Below are positions 42,267 through 50,627 of a stretch of 64,000 nucleotides of DNA, piece by piece. The position numbers and the translations under genes were made by a program. Below the pieces are notes generated by a model that worked only from the letters and a program-made list of their open reading frames with translations, was not told where the DNA came from and did no database searches. Where the stretch lies: the NCBI GenBank assembly GCA_035293945.1, contig DATGLV010000025.1, forward strand, positions 62,001-126,000, in the 5' to 3' direction. The DNA is from VAZQ01 sp035293945 (lineage in GTDB: Bacteria > Pseudomonadota > Alphaproteobacteria > Rhizobiales > Xanthobacteraceae). Positions within the stretch are counted from its first letter, which is position 1; each line of letters opens with the position of its first letter.

Positions 42267-43366
42267 TGCGCCTCCTCCTGGCCAGGGGCATGGGCTTCGG
42301 CCGGCGGCGGTGAGGGTTGCGGCGGCGGAGCCGGTTGCGCCGCCGGGGCCCGCGGTCCCGCGGTCGCGGTCGCATTGGGAGGTCCGTCGACCAGAACGCG
42401 GAACGGTGCTGCGTCGGTGCGCAGGATCAGCCTTGTATTGGCGCCGACGACCGTATCGAGCGTATCGAGCGAACGCAGCAGCATGTAGAGATCGGGCGCA
42501 CTCCTATAGGCCTGCCCGTAGATGTCCGCCGCCTGCAGCCGCGACTTGGCGTCGATGTCGGCGGCTTCCGCCTTGGCCTTGGCACGCAATACCCGCGCGT
42601 CGCGGTCGGCATTGGAGGCTATCTCGGCAGCGGCGCGCTGACCCTCCGCCTGCCGCTCGGCCGCAACGGTCTCGCGCTCGGCGCGCATGCGGGCAACCGT
42701 CGCATTGAGGGTCTCGGTCGGCAGCGTCAGCCGCTCGATGCCGACCTGGCGGATGGTGATGCCGTAGACCTTGAGCGCCTGCTCGTCGATGCGCTCGCGC
42801 AGACGGCTCTCGAAGTCGCTCAGCAGCACCTTGGCGGGATCGGTGTTGACCAGATTGGCAAGATCGAAGCTCGCCGCCGTGATCTCGAGCGAGGAGCCGA
42901 CGAAGCTGCGCAGCTGCTGTGCGGCCACGTCGGGCTGGTTGCGCACTGCGCGCAGGAACTGCCGGATGTGGTCGGGATCGGGAGGCACCTGCCAAGCCAC
43001 ATAGGCCTGAACTAAAATGCGCAGGCCGTCGCGCGTACCGACATCCTGCAGGCCGCTCGAGGTGGTGCGCAGCCGCAAATCCACATTGATCGTGTTCTCG
43101 ATCGGGAGCGGCGCCTTCCAGGCGAGACCCGGTTCGGTCAGGACATTGACCGGATCGCCGAAGCGGGTGACCACGATCGCCTGCCCGGGCCCGACCAGCA
43201 CCAGGCAGGCGCTCAGGACGGCAGCCGCAACGATCAGGAACGCGATCGCGAAGCGGCCATAACGCGCGAACAGACTTTTGCGCTGACCTTGCTGACCGTG
43301 GTCAGGATGATCGTGATCATGACCGTGGTGGTGATGACCGTGGTGATGATGATGCCCGAACGTCAT
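42263..43366 (-). CDS. SPFH/HflK-C-like protein with a His-rich N-terminus
   Basis: 367 aa. The first ~25 residues are mostly His with Asp and Gly (MTFGHHHHHGHHHHGHDHDH), a probable Zn/Ni/Cu-binding tail in the cytoplasm. One membrane helix follows at ~37-57 (FAIAFLIVAAAVLSACLVLVG), then an SPFH domain with GLAWKAPLPIENTINVDLRLR (in parts) and GLRILVQAYVAWQVPPD, and a helical coiled region (ERETVAAERQAEGQRAAAEIASNADRDARV in parts). Ends with Pro/Ala-rich disordered residues. Overlaps its neighbours by 4 nt on both sides (43363-43366 and 42263-42266). Confidence 0.85.
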   Translation of the reverse strand: MTFGHHHHHGHHHHGHDHDHPDHGQQGQRKSLFARYGRFAIAFLIVAAAVLSACLVLVGPGQAIVVTRFGDPVNVLTEPGLAWKAPLPIENTINVDLRLRTTSSGLQDVGTRDGLRILVQAYVAWQVPPDPDHIRQFLRAVRNQPDVAAQQLRSFVGSSLEITAASFDLANLVNTDPAKVLLSDFESRLRERIDEQALKVYGITIRQVGIERLTLPTETLNATVARMRAERETVAAERQAEGQRAAAEIASNADRDARVLRAKAKAEAADIDAKSRLQAADIYGQAYRSAPDLYMLLRSLDTLDTVVGANTRLILRTDAAPFRVLVDGPPNATATAGPRAPAAQPAPPPQPSPPPAEAHAPGQEEAQ

Positions 43367-45420
43367 CGTGATGGCCCTGAGACTGGTGGAAGGGTGGGTT
43401 CGTCATCGTCCTCTTCGGAGTTGAAGCTTCTGCCCGGCGGGAGGATCACATCGCTGCGGGCGGTCGGCGCGCCGGCGCCTCCAAGGTTGCGCAAATCGAT
43501 CATCGGACCGTTTGGTCCCTGCAGGCGATGATCGATCACGATCGCCTCCGACTTGCCGAGGCCGGATGACAGACGCTCGAATCGCCGCTCGGTGAGGAAG
43601 GCTTTGCCGTCGCGGTCGCGCGCCTGTCGATCAGCGTTGAACAGGATGCTCTCGCTGTTCGCCTGGTTGATGAGCTCGGCGGCGGCGGCGGTCGCCTTGT
43701 TGCGATCTTCCATCGCGGCCTGCTCCGCCGATTTGATCGAATGGATGGCGCTCGCCTTCTGCACTGCGATCTGCGAGTTGGCGAGGATCTCGGCTGCCTG
43801 GACGTTGTGATACGCCGAGGCTGCGCCAGCCGGCGGATGAATGGCCTCCACCACGACGGCGATCGCCTCGATTCCGCTCGACATCTTGTCGAGCTCGTCC
43901 TGCAGGGCGACGCGAAACTCCTTGGTGAAGGCATCGCGGCTCTGGCCGAGCACATCGGACAGCGTGTAGCGGGCGAAATAGCGCACCAACAGCTGACCGG
44001 TCGTGGCGGTGATCAGCGTCTCCGGTTCGGCAACCCGATACGCGGAGTTCATCGCATCTTCGTCGGTGAGCCCGACCCGGTAGACGACGCGCAAATCCGC
44101 GTCCGCGATCTGGAAGCTCTGCTGCCCATTGCTGGTGGCGCTGGCGATCAGATAGCTCTGCTCGGAGGGATGCGAGGCGTCCCAAAGGCGATCGGCGGAG
44201 GCCGGCGGCGCCGCTTCCGCTCCCGGAAGGCGTTGCTGCTGATCCACGCTCAAGCTCTGGCGCTGCGGTGCGAGATCGCCTTGTGTCGACATGGCGATCG
44301 GGATGTCGTGGATCACCCCGAGCTCGACCGTGCGCATGGTGCCAAACGGCCACGGGAGATGGATATGCAGGCCGGGCCCGAGCACCGCGACCGGGCGACC
44401 AAACCGCTCGTAGACCGCACGCTCATTGAGCCCGAGCGCAGTGACACCAGTGATGCACCAAGCCAGGAAGCCCATCACCAAGAGCACCGGCAGCATGGCC
44501 CGCTGCACGAAGGCCAGCGCCCAGCTGCGCGACAGATCGATGCCGAATTGCTGCCGGACGGCGGTGTTGAAGGCCTGGAAGCTGGGCGGCGCGAAACGCA
44601 GAAGGCCCGCTATGCTGCTGTCGGCCACGGAACGGCGCTGCTCGATCGGCGCGAACGGCACGAAGAAAAGCGCGAGGCTGCGTACCGCGACCTCGAGCGC
44701 GATCACCGCGGTGAGGATCGCCAGTCCCTGTTCGACATAGATCGCCCAACCGAATCCAAGCACGCGCAGCACCGCCGCAATGCCGAGGCCGAGGCAAACG
44801 GTGAGCGGCACGCGCAGCAGCCGATCGAGTTGCGGCGCGTCCGGAAGCATTTCGGTTGCAATGCTGGCGTACGAGCGTTCAAGCACCAGGAGCGGGAACG
44901 CAACCACAATGAGCGAGCCCCCCAGGATCTCGAGGGTCAGCGGATCAGCGGCTGCGAACGGGGTCACCCGCCAGGTCACCCACACGCCGGCGATGGCCAG
45001 CGCGGCGAATAACAGGGCGATGAGCACCTGCGGCCAGGCGGCGAGCATTTCCACGCGGAAGACGAACAGCGGACGTGCACGCGCAAGCCACCGCCGCCAG
45101 TCGAGCTTGCGGCCGGATGATGGCGTCGCAAGCGAAGCCGGCTCCGCTGCAGGCAGCGTTGCGGGTCGATCGACCAGCCGTGCGCGCACGAAGGCGACGA
45201 GCGCAGCGGACAGAAAGCCCGCGGCCGCGACCAAGAGCGATGCCCCAGCAAAGCCGAGCGCGCGCGGGATCGGAAGATCAAGGCGCCAAAAAGCGTTCGC
45301 ATGCGCGGAAATCGCGCTGGTGAGGGCAAGCCCCAGCGCCGCCAGTATCAATCCGGTGATCGCGAGCGGCGCCACATAGCGTCGGGCATTGTTGAAATGC
45401 GGCAGTTGAGCCAGCGTCAT
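43363..45420 (-). CDS. large multi-pass membrane protein with C-terminal SPFH domain
   Basis: 685 aa. About seven membrane segments (roughly 17-40, 57-80, 131-150, 165-181, 205-224, 231-255, 309-330) precede an SPFH domain starting near 327 (LGLNERAVYERFGRPVAVLG). The HflK-like part continues to a coiled region with ASAIHSIKSAEQAAMEDRNKATAAAAELIN (in parts) and an acidic tail EEDDDEP. HflK itself has one membrane helix, so the multi-pass N-terminal half is an added module with no recognised family. First gene of the four-gene unit, no gene upstream within ~380 nt. Confidence 0.8.
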   Translation of the reverse strand: MTLAQLPHFNNARRYVAPLAITGLILAALGLALTSAISAHANAFWRLDLPIPRALGFAGASLLVAAAGFLSAALVAFVRARLVDRPATLPAAEPASLATPSSGRKLDWRRWLARARPLFVFRVEMLAAWPQVLIALLFAALAIAGVWVTWRVTPFAAADPLTLEILGGSLIVVAFPLLVLERSYASIATEMLPDAPQLDRLLRVPLTVCLGLGIAAVLRVLGFGWAIYVEQGLAILTAVIALEVAVRSLALFFVPFAPIEQRRSVADSSIAGLLRFAPPSFQAFNTAVRQQFGIDLSRSWALAFVQRAMLPVLLVMGFLAWCITGVTALGLNERAVYERFGRPVAVLGPGLHIHLPWPFGTMRTVELGVIHDIPIAMSTQGDLAPQRQSLSVDQQQRLPGAEAAPPASADRLWDASHPSEQSYLIASATSNGQQSFQIADADLRVVYRVGLTDEDAMNSAYRVAEPETLITATTGQLLVRYFARYTLSDVLGQSRDAFTKEFRVALQDELDKMSSGIEAIAVVVEAIHPPAGAASAYHNVQAAEILANSQIAVQKASAIHSIKSAEQAAMEDRNKATAAAAELINQANSESILFNADRQARDRDGKAFLTERRFERLSSGLGKSEAIVIDHRLQGPNGPMIDLRNLGGAGAPTARSDVILPPGRSFNSEEDDDEPTLPPVSGPSR

Positions 45421-45802
45421 GCACGCCTCCGCAGCGACAAGGGCTTTCGACAGCGGCCTAGCGACGCTGCGATAGCCGAATTTCGCCCCCGGGTCGAGCA
45501 GCGCCCGGGCCCCGCGCGAAAGCGTCCGGCACCGTCAACCCCAACGGTAACGGCGCCGACATTGCCGATGCTGGCACTGCCGAAGCTCCCACACCCTCGC
45601 CCTCGCGCGCTTGCGGGCGAGGGAAGAGAGGAGGGATCGGATCGATCGGGTCCCGGCCGCAATCTTGCACCCTACTCCCCCTCCCTTCCCTCCGTGCGCC
45701 TGCGCGAGAGAATCAGGTTGAGGGGGCGCCTTTCACAGCGCGTCCACGTTTGACGCGCTTTTCCCTTCTCCTATGTCGCCCGCTTCACGGTGCTCATGTC
45801 AA
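45421..45802. other. intergenic region with palindromes
   Basis: 382 nt between the SPFH operon start and the amidohydrolase stop, both leftward. Contains a hairpin CCCTCGC (45594-45600) / GCGAGGG (45617-45623) of the type found in Rhizobiales intergenic repeats, and further CCTCCC/GGGAGG-like tracts. The promoter of the SPFH-ATPase operon should lie in 45421-45560; no gene or RNA was recognised. Confidence 0.5.
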
Positions 45803-47497
45803 CTACTGCTTGAAGCCGACCACCAGCGGAGCCGGATAGGATTCAGCTATCGGCTCGCCGCGGCTTTTGACCGTGACCTTGTACATTCCGGCCTGCTGGA
45901 TCGCGTCCGGCGGAATGGTGGCATCAAGCTCGTTGCGGTTGACAAAGTGCGTCTCGAGCTCGCGGCCGTTCAGCAGTACCTGATGGAACGGCCAGAATCC
46001 GCGGCCTTTCACTTTCAGAATCGTCGGCCCGCTGCCTTGCGTCAGCGCAAGCGGCGAGATGTCGATATGCTCGGACAATTGTTGCCAGGAATTGAACTCC
46101 GGAATCGGGTTGACGTATTTGTGAAAGCCGATGTCGATCATCTTGCCGTTCATCACCACCATTTTCACATTGGTGGTCGCCCACATGTCCTGCAGCGGAT
46201 TACCTTCGACGATCGAGAGATCCGCCACCTTGCCGGGCTCGACGCTGCCGTAGTCCCTATCCTTGCGAAAGGTCTTGGCGACATTCAAGGTCGCGGCCTG
46301 AATCACTGTCATCGGCGGAGCGCCCGCCTCGACGTCCATGGTCATGCCCTCGTGCATCAGGAGGCCGGCCATGCCGCGCGGAGAATCCGACCCTTCCTTG
46401 AGGATGCCGCCGGCCTGGACGAAGCGGCGGATGAATTCGTTCGCCTTGGCATAGCCGATCCGCGTTTGCTCGAGCTGCTCTGCCTTGTAGCGCTTGAACA
46501 GCTTATCGGTCGTGTATTCGGTGATGACGCGCACCGCGGCCGGGAAATTGGTGCCGGGGTCGCCGAGGATTTCCTGCTCCTTCTGCCAGAAGCGCTGCGC
46601 GCTCGGCGACAGGGGCCGAAGCCACTTGGCGATGGTAGGCGTCCATGCCACGTGGTGCTCCACCATCGGGGCGATGACCTTGTCGAAATTCTCAGGCTCG
46701 TACTGCGCGCCCGCGATCTCGGCGTCGATCCTGCCGGCGGTACGGTCGATCGCAAGCTTGCGCCGGCGATCGAGATCCATGATCGAGGTGTAGCCCACGC
46801 TCCAGATGTGCTCGACGCCGTCGACACCCGCATTGGCCGAGGCGATCACATCCCAGCTATGGCTGGTCACACCGAAGCCAAGCCGATGCGCCTCGTCGGC
46901 GGCGGCCCTCACCAGCTCGGGGGTGAGATACTCGCTGAGCTTGATGACATCGTAGCCGTCTCGCTTCTTATCCTGGATGGCGGCGCGAATCTCGTCGGGC
47001 GTGTCGGCCGTTATGTAACCGCGCCAGGCGCGCGAGCCTTCGGTGTCGAGCTCACCCCGACGCTCGCCGATCGCCTGCCCGGCGGCCCAGATCCGCGGCC
47101 CGCGAATCTTGCCCATATTGGTCCCGTCCCGCTGCGCGAGCGCCCACGGACCGTTCTGATTTGTTTCGATCTCCACGCAGGTGGTGATGCCGAGATGAAG
47201 ATAGAGCTCGCCCCAGAATGCTTCCCAGTGGCAGTGGCCATCGATGAAGCCCGGCATGATGGTCCTGCCCCTGGCATCGATGATCTGCGCGCCGGGCGGA
47301 ATCGTGACCTCGCCGCTGTGGCCGACGGCCCTGAAACGATCGCCCTCGATCACGATCACGGAATTGTCGATCGGCGGTCGTCCGGTTCCGTCGATCAGCA
47401 GTCCGCCTTGGATGACGAGCGCCTGGGCTGCGGCCTGCGTCATCGGCGCGAGAGCGCCGGCGGCCACGAGCAAAGTGGCGGCGATCAATTTCTTCAT
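45803..47497 (-). CDS. exported amidohydrolase with C-terminal TIG-like domain
   Basis: 564 aa. Signal peptide (MKKLIAATLLVAAGALAPMT, cleaved near AAAQ). The amidohydrolase TIM barrel spans ~25-460: PGFIDGHCHW (HxH metal pair), VIKLSEY (bridging Lys position), GVTSHSW and VEHIW (His ligands) and EGSDSPRG (Asp). The last ~95 residues (SPLALTQGSGPTILKVKGRG and HQVLLNGRELETHFV with NRNELDATIPPDAI) look like an IPT/TIG immunoglobulin-like domain, unusual for imidazolonepropionase-type amidohydrolases. The frame upstream to 47701 runs over a repeat element. Substrate unknown; it acts outside the cytoplasm. Confidence 0.83.
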   Translation of the reverse strand: MKKLIAATLLVAAGALAPMTQAAAQALVIQGGLLIDGTGRPPIDNSVIVIEGDRFRAVGHSGEVTIPPGAQIIDARGRTIMPGFIDGHCHWEAFWGELYLHLGITTCVEIETNQNGPWALAQRDGTNMGKIRGPRIWAAGQAIGERRGELDTEGSRAWRGYITADTPDEIRAAIQDKKRDGYDVIKLSEYLTPELVRAAADEAHRLGFGVTSHSWDVIASANAGVDGVEHIWSVGYTSIMDLDRRRKLAIDRTAGRIDAEIAGAQYEPENFDKVIAPMVEHHVAWTPTIAKWLRPLSPSAQRFWQKEQEILGDPGTNFPAAVRVITEYTTDKLFKRYKAEQLEQTRIGYAKANEFIRRFVQAGGILKEGSDSPRGMAGLLMHEGMTMDVEAGAPPMTVIQAATLNVAKTFRKDRDYGSVEPGKVADLSIVEGNPLQDMWATTNVKMVVMNGKMIDIGFHKYVNPIPEFNSWQQLSEHIDISPLALTQGSGPTILKVKGRGFWPFHQVLLNGRELETHFVNRNELDATIPPDAIQQAGMYKVTVKSRGEPIAESYPAPLVVGFKQ

Positions 47498-48115
47498 GCT
47501 GAAGCGGCTGCCGATCGAATCAATCCACTTCAGCGTCGTTGCCGGGCTTGACCCGGCAATCCATCTTCTTACGAAAAAGTTGGACCCGCGGGTCAAGCCC
47601 GCGGGTGACGACTGCAGCAGGTCTTTTCGATCGGAACCCGCGCTAACGTGCGAGATCATGTCTTTCCTTCCCATCAGTCGAGCCGTCGATGACTGTCGCA
47701 TCGGTTTCAGCCCGACTCAAATCTCCGTGCCGACTGTCAAGGCTCAGTCATGCACGCGCCGGCATCGGCGCATGCTCCAAGCGTAATTATTCATGTCGCC
47801 CATAAGGGCAATCAATCTCACATATTCCGCGCACCAGCAATAGGCCGGCCGCGCTTGACCTCTTGCGCGTCTTCTGACTCCGACGCCTGCGCTCATCTCT
47901 TCAGATATGAAGCCGGGAAATCACGGCTCACGCATTGCAGGATGTTGCAGATGCGACTAATCTCGTTAGGCTGCTTACTAATAGATCAGGCGCTTGGCTG
48001 ATGGCGGTGCGAGAAGGGGCCTCATGATCGCATGACCTCTCGATATCGACAGGATGAGCAATTCGACAAGGTGGCCGCGAGCGGCGGGCACGAGCAAGCC
48101 CAAGGCAGCCGCGAG
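47498..48115. other. 618-nt intergenic region with a repeat
   Basis: Contains a palindromic element at 47535-47612: GTTGCCGGGCTTGACCCGGCAA and GGACCCGCGGGTCAAGCCCG, each a hairpin. The arms GGGTC/GACCC recur in the gap at 62271-62380. The right part (47700-48110) has no evident gene or hairpin and presumably holds the divergent promoters of the amidohydrolase and secreted-protein genes. Confidence 0.5.
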
Positions 48116-49045
48116 ATGAACGTTCGGCGGCATTTGGCGTTGCTGGCGTTGTTGGCCGGCAGCATTGCCGCGGCCGGAATCCGGGCCCCTCCCGCCGCCG
48201 CCAGGGACAATCTTGCAAGAGGCGCCGCACCCGTCCCGGATTTTTCCGGCGTATGGCATCACGGTCGCCTCCCCTGGTTCATACCACCCGCATCCGGCCC
48301 GGGCCCGGTGACTAATTTGTCGCGCGAGAAGGGTACCGGCGTGAGCGACAACGCCTCGCTGGTCGGCGACTACAAGAACCCGATCTTGCAGGCCTGGGCC
48401 GCAGAGGTCGTGCGGAAGAGGGGTGAACTGTCGCGCGCCGGCATCATCAATCCAAATCCGTCGAACACGTGCTGGCCGGAGCCGGTGCCGTTCCTGTTCA
48501 AGAACGCCGCCATAGAGATGCTGCAGCTGCCGGCAGAGACGGTGATGTTGTTCAGCGAAGATCATGAGGTGCGCCGCGCGCGCATGAACGAGCCGCACCC
48601 GGCACAGGTGACGCCCTCATGGCATGGAGATGCCGTCGGCCATTACGAAGGCGATACGCTGGTGATCGACACGGTGGGCGTCAGGACCGACCGGCCACAT
48701 CCTATGATCGACCTGTTTGGTACGCCCTACACCGGGAAGCTGCACGTCGTGGAGCGCTATCGGCTGGTTGATCTCGCGGATGCAAAGGACGCGCTGGCAC
48801 GCGGCGCCAAGGAGAACCGGCGAGCGACCGCGGAACCCATCTTTTCCAATTACAGCGACAAATACTTGCGGATCGATTTCACGATCGAGGATGCCGGCGC
48901 CTTCACGACGCCGTGGATGGCCAACATGATTTATCAGCGCGACCGACACGAAGAGTGGACGGAGGTCGCCTGCGCTGAAAACACGTTCGACTTCTTCCAC
49001 AGCGAGGCCGCGCAGGTCCCGCGCGCCGACAAGCCGGATTTCTGA
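48116..49045 (+). CDS. secreted protein, relative of the gene at 30219
   Basis: About 309 aa with signal peptide (RRHLALLALLAGSIAAAG, cleaved near PAAARD). Mature domain: PDFSGVWHHGRLPW, CWPEPVPFLFKNAAIEMLQLP, HGDAVGHYEGDTLVIDTVGVRTD (in parts) and HVVERYRLVD. This is the same family as the protein at 30219-31064, usually of unknown function and found in clusters for steroid or aromatic breakdown. The start at 48116 fits the signal peptide; the frame continues back to 48032 without similarity. Confidence 0.78.
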   Translation: MNVRRHLALLALLAGSIAAAGIRAPPAAARDNLARGAAPVPDFSGVWHHGRLPWFIPPASGPGPVTNLSREKGTGVSDNASLVGDYKNPILQAWAAEVVRKRGELSRAGIINPNPSNTCWPEPVPFLFKNAAIEMLQLPAETVMLFSEDHEVRRARMNEPHPAQVTPSWHGDAVGHYEGDTLVIDTVGVRTDRPHPMIDLFGTPYTGKLHVVERYRLVDLADAKDALARGAKENRRATAEPIFSNYSDKYLRIDFTIEDAGAFTTPWMANMIYQRDRHEEWTEVACAENTFDFFHSEAAQVPRADKPDF

Positions 49046-49382
49046 CGGACCAGGACGCGGACACGCAAACGCCTGCACTTCCAGAGGCATGGGCGGCCAC
49101 GACCCCTCCTTCCCGGCAGCGAACATGGCGGACAACTCACGCGCTACAAAAGGCGGTCAAATGACCCGCTACGGAAACTTCACCATATGGACACTTCAAG
49201 AATTCAAAGGCCACCGGTAAGCTCGTGATCGTCGCAGCTCGCTGTGACATGGGGGGTGCTCCGTTTGTGTCCTGGCAGTCACAAGTTGGAGTACCCCCTC
49301 CTCGCCTGACACAAAATTCCCCGGCTTGACGAGCGCCGGGGCGAGGCAGAGAATCCAGCCCAAATCAGATGCAGGTGGGTTC
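49046..49382. promoter_or_regulatory. leader region with two tandem hairpins
   Basis: GGGGGTGCTCC (49252-49262) pairs with GGAGTACCCCC (49288-49298) with one mismatch; TTGTG (49265-49269) and CACAA (49280-49284) extend the stem inside. A second hairpin, CCCCGGC (49319-49325) with GCCGGGG (49335-49341), lies 41 nt before the ATG of the DUF3299-like gene. The arrangement could be a terminator for 48116 followed by a leader, or a metal-responsive leader. Confidence 0.5.
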
Positions 49383-49883
49383 ATGACCAAGGCCCGCAAT
49401 TTCAGCATTCGAGCTGGCAATCAGTTGCTGGATCGCCGCGGCAGTCCGTCGCTGGCGCTGTCCCGGCGCTCCCTGCTGGCACTGGGCTGTCTCGCGCCCT
49501 TCGCGACTCTCCCGGCGCGCGCCGGCGAGGTCGTGACCTTCGCGGATCTCGCCGTCGCGGGCGGGGAAGGATACACCGACAAAGCCCGGAAGCTTGCCGG
49601 CAAGACGGTGGAGATGCGCGGTTACATGGCGCCGCCGCTGAAGCCGGAAATCGATTTCTTCGTGCTCACCAGCCTGCCGACCGCCATCTGCCCGTTCTGC
49701 GACGCTGCGGCGAGCTGGCCGGACGACATCGTGCTGGTGCAGCTGAGCCGCCCGGTACGCGCGCTCGCCTACGACGTCCTGCTCGACGTCAGCGGGACCT
49801 TGGACATCGGCGAATACACCGATGAAAGGACCGGGTTCGTCAGTCTGGTGCGGCTCAACGAAGCCAAATACGTGAAGGTCTGA
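49383..49883 (+). CDS. Tat-exported DUF3299-like protein with CPFC motif
   Basis: About 166 aa. A twin-arginine signal (SRRSLLALGCLAPF near residues 28-41) is followed by a small beta-rich domain: TVEMRGYMAPPLKPEIDFFVLT (in parts) and AICPFCDAAASWPDDIVLV, where the CPFC matches the DUF3299 pattern (usually CPFC or similar within GFMLPL...). DUF3299 proteins accompany ABC transporters of the ZrgABCDE zinc system in Vibrio and relatives. Here it is the first gene of the unit with ABC ATPase and permease, so metal-ion handling is a reasonable inference. Confidence 0.75.
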   Translation: MTKARNFSIRAGNQLLDRRGSPSLALSRRSLLALGCLAPFATLPARAGEVVTFADLAVAGGEGYTDKARKLAGKTVEMRGYMAPPLKPEIDFFVLTSLPTAICPFCDAAASWPDDIVLVQLSRPVRALAYDVLLDVSGTLDIGEYTDERTGFVSLVRLNEAKYVKV

Positions 49884-49889
49884 TCGTCG

Positions 49890-50627
49890 TTGAACCAGGC
49901 AAAGCCGGGCAAGGCGCGGGCGCCCGCCCTCAGGATCGAGAACTTGGAGGTCGGCTACGCCAATGGGGCCGGCGCGGTAACGGCGCTGGAAGTCGAGCAG
50001 TTGGGCGTGCCCCCGGGCGGGCTGCTCGCGGTCACCGGGCCATCCGGATCGGGCAAATCCACGCTGCTGTATGCCATCGGCGGGCTCTTGCGACCGCGCC
50101 GCGGAAAGGTTCTGTGGGACGAGCACGATATCCTCAGCTATGGCGAATCGGCGCGGGATCGCTGGCGCCGCCACACCGTCGGTTTCGCGTTCCAGGATTT
50201 CCACCTGCTGCCTGAGCTGACGCCGCTGCAGAACGTGCTGTTGCCGGCAAGCTTCGAGCATTTTGCGGCGACACCCGCAGTGCGCTCCCGCGCCGTTTCC
50301 CTGCTCGAGCATTTTTCCGTGCCGCAGGCGCGGCGGAGCACGGCCAGCCTGTCGCGCGGGGAGCAACAGCGCGTCGCGATCGCCCGTGCGCTCTTGTTTG
50401 ATCCGCCCGTGATCCTCGCCGATGAGCCAACCGCGAGCCTCGACGCCAAGGCCGGTGGCATCGTCATCGATATCCTGCTGCAATTGAGCCAAGCCGACCA
50501 TCGCACCGTGATCGCGATCAGCCACGACCAGGAGCTGCTCAAGCGATCCCCCGATGTGGTCGCGCTCGATCACGGCCGCTTGACCGCCCGCCAGCCGCAG
50601 ATGGCCGCACAGGCAGCCGCATCATGA
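49890..50627 (+). CDS. ABC transporter ATP-binding protein (LolD/MacB-type)
   Basis: 245 aa. Walker A GPSGSGKSTLLYAIGG, signature LSRGEQQRVAIARALL and Walker B VILADEPTASLD are intact. Size and the QQR pattern put it in the LolD/MacB/FtsE group that drives FtsX-like permeases. It starts with TTG at 49890 by reading frame, 6 nt after the DUF3299 stop; ribosome site is weak (AAGG ~12 nt upstream). Its stop overlaps the permease start by 4 nt. Confidence 0.9.
   Translation: MNQAKPGKARAPALRIENLEVGYANGAGAVTALEVEQLGVPPGGLLAVTGPSGSGKSTLLYAIGGLLRPRRGKVLWDEHDILSYGESARDRWRRHTVGFAFQDFHLLPELTPLQNVLLPASFEHFAATPAVRSRAVSLLEHFSVPQARRSTASLSRGEQQRVAIARALLFDPPVILADEPTASLDAKAGGIVIDILLQLSQADHRTVIAISHDQELLKRSPDVVALDHGRLTARQPQMAAQAAAS

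Noticed and set aside
41202..43366. Naming the two SPFH genes hflK and hflC
   Set aside because: They are SPFH proteins but lie with a metal ATPase and a multi-pass SPFH protein, not with the standard hflKC genes, so the symbols would mislead.
43741..45012. 423-aa rightward open frame over the SPFH protein gene
   Set aside because: Antisense shadow; Arg/His/Glu-rich without domain.
45773..47551. 592-aa rightward open frame over the amidohydrolase
   Set aside because: Antisense shadow of a gene with signal peptide and metal motifs.
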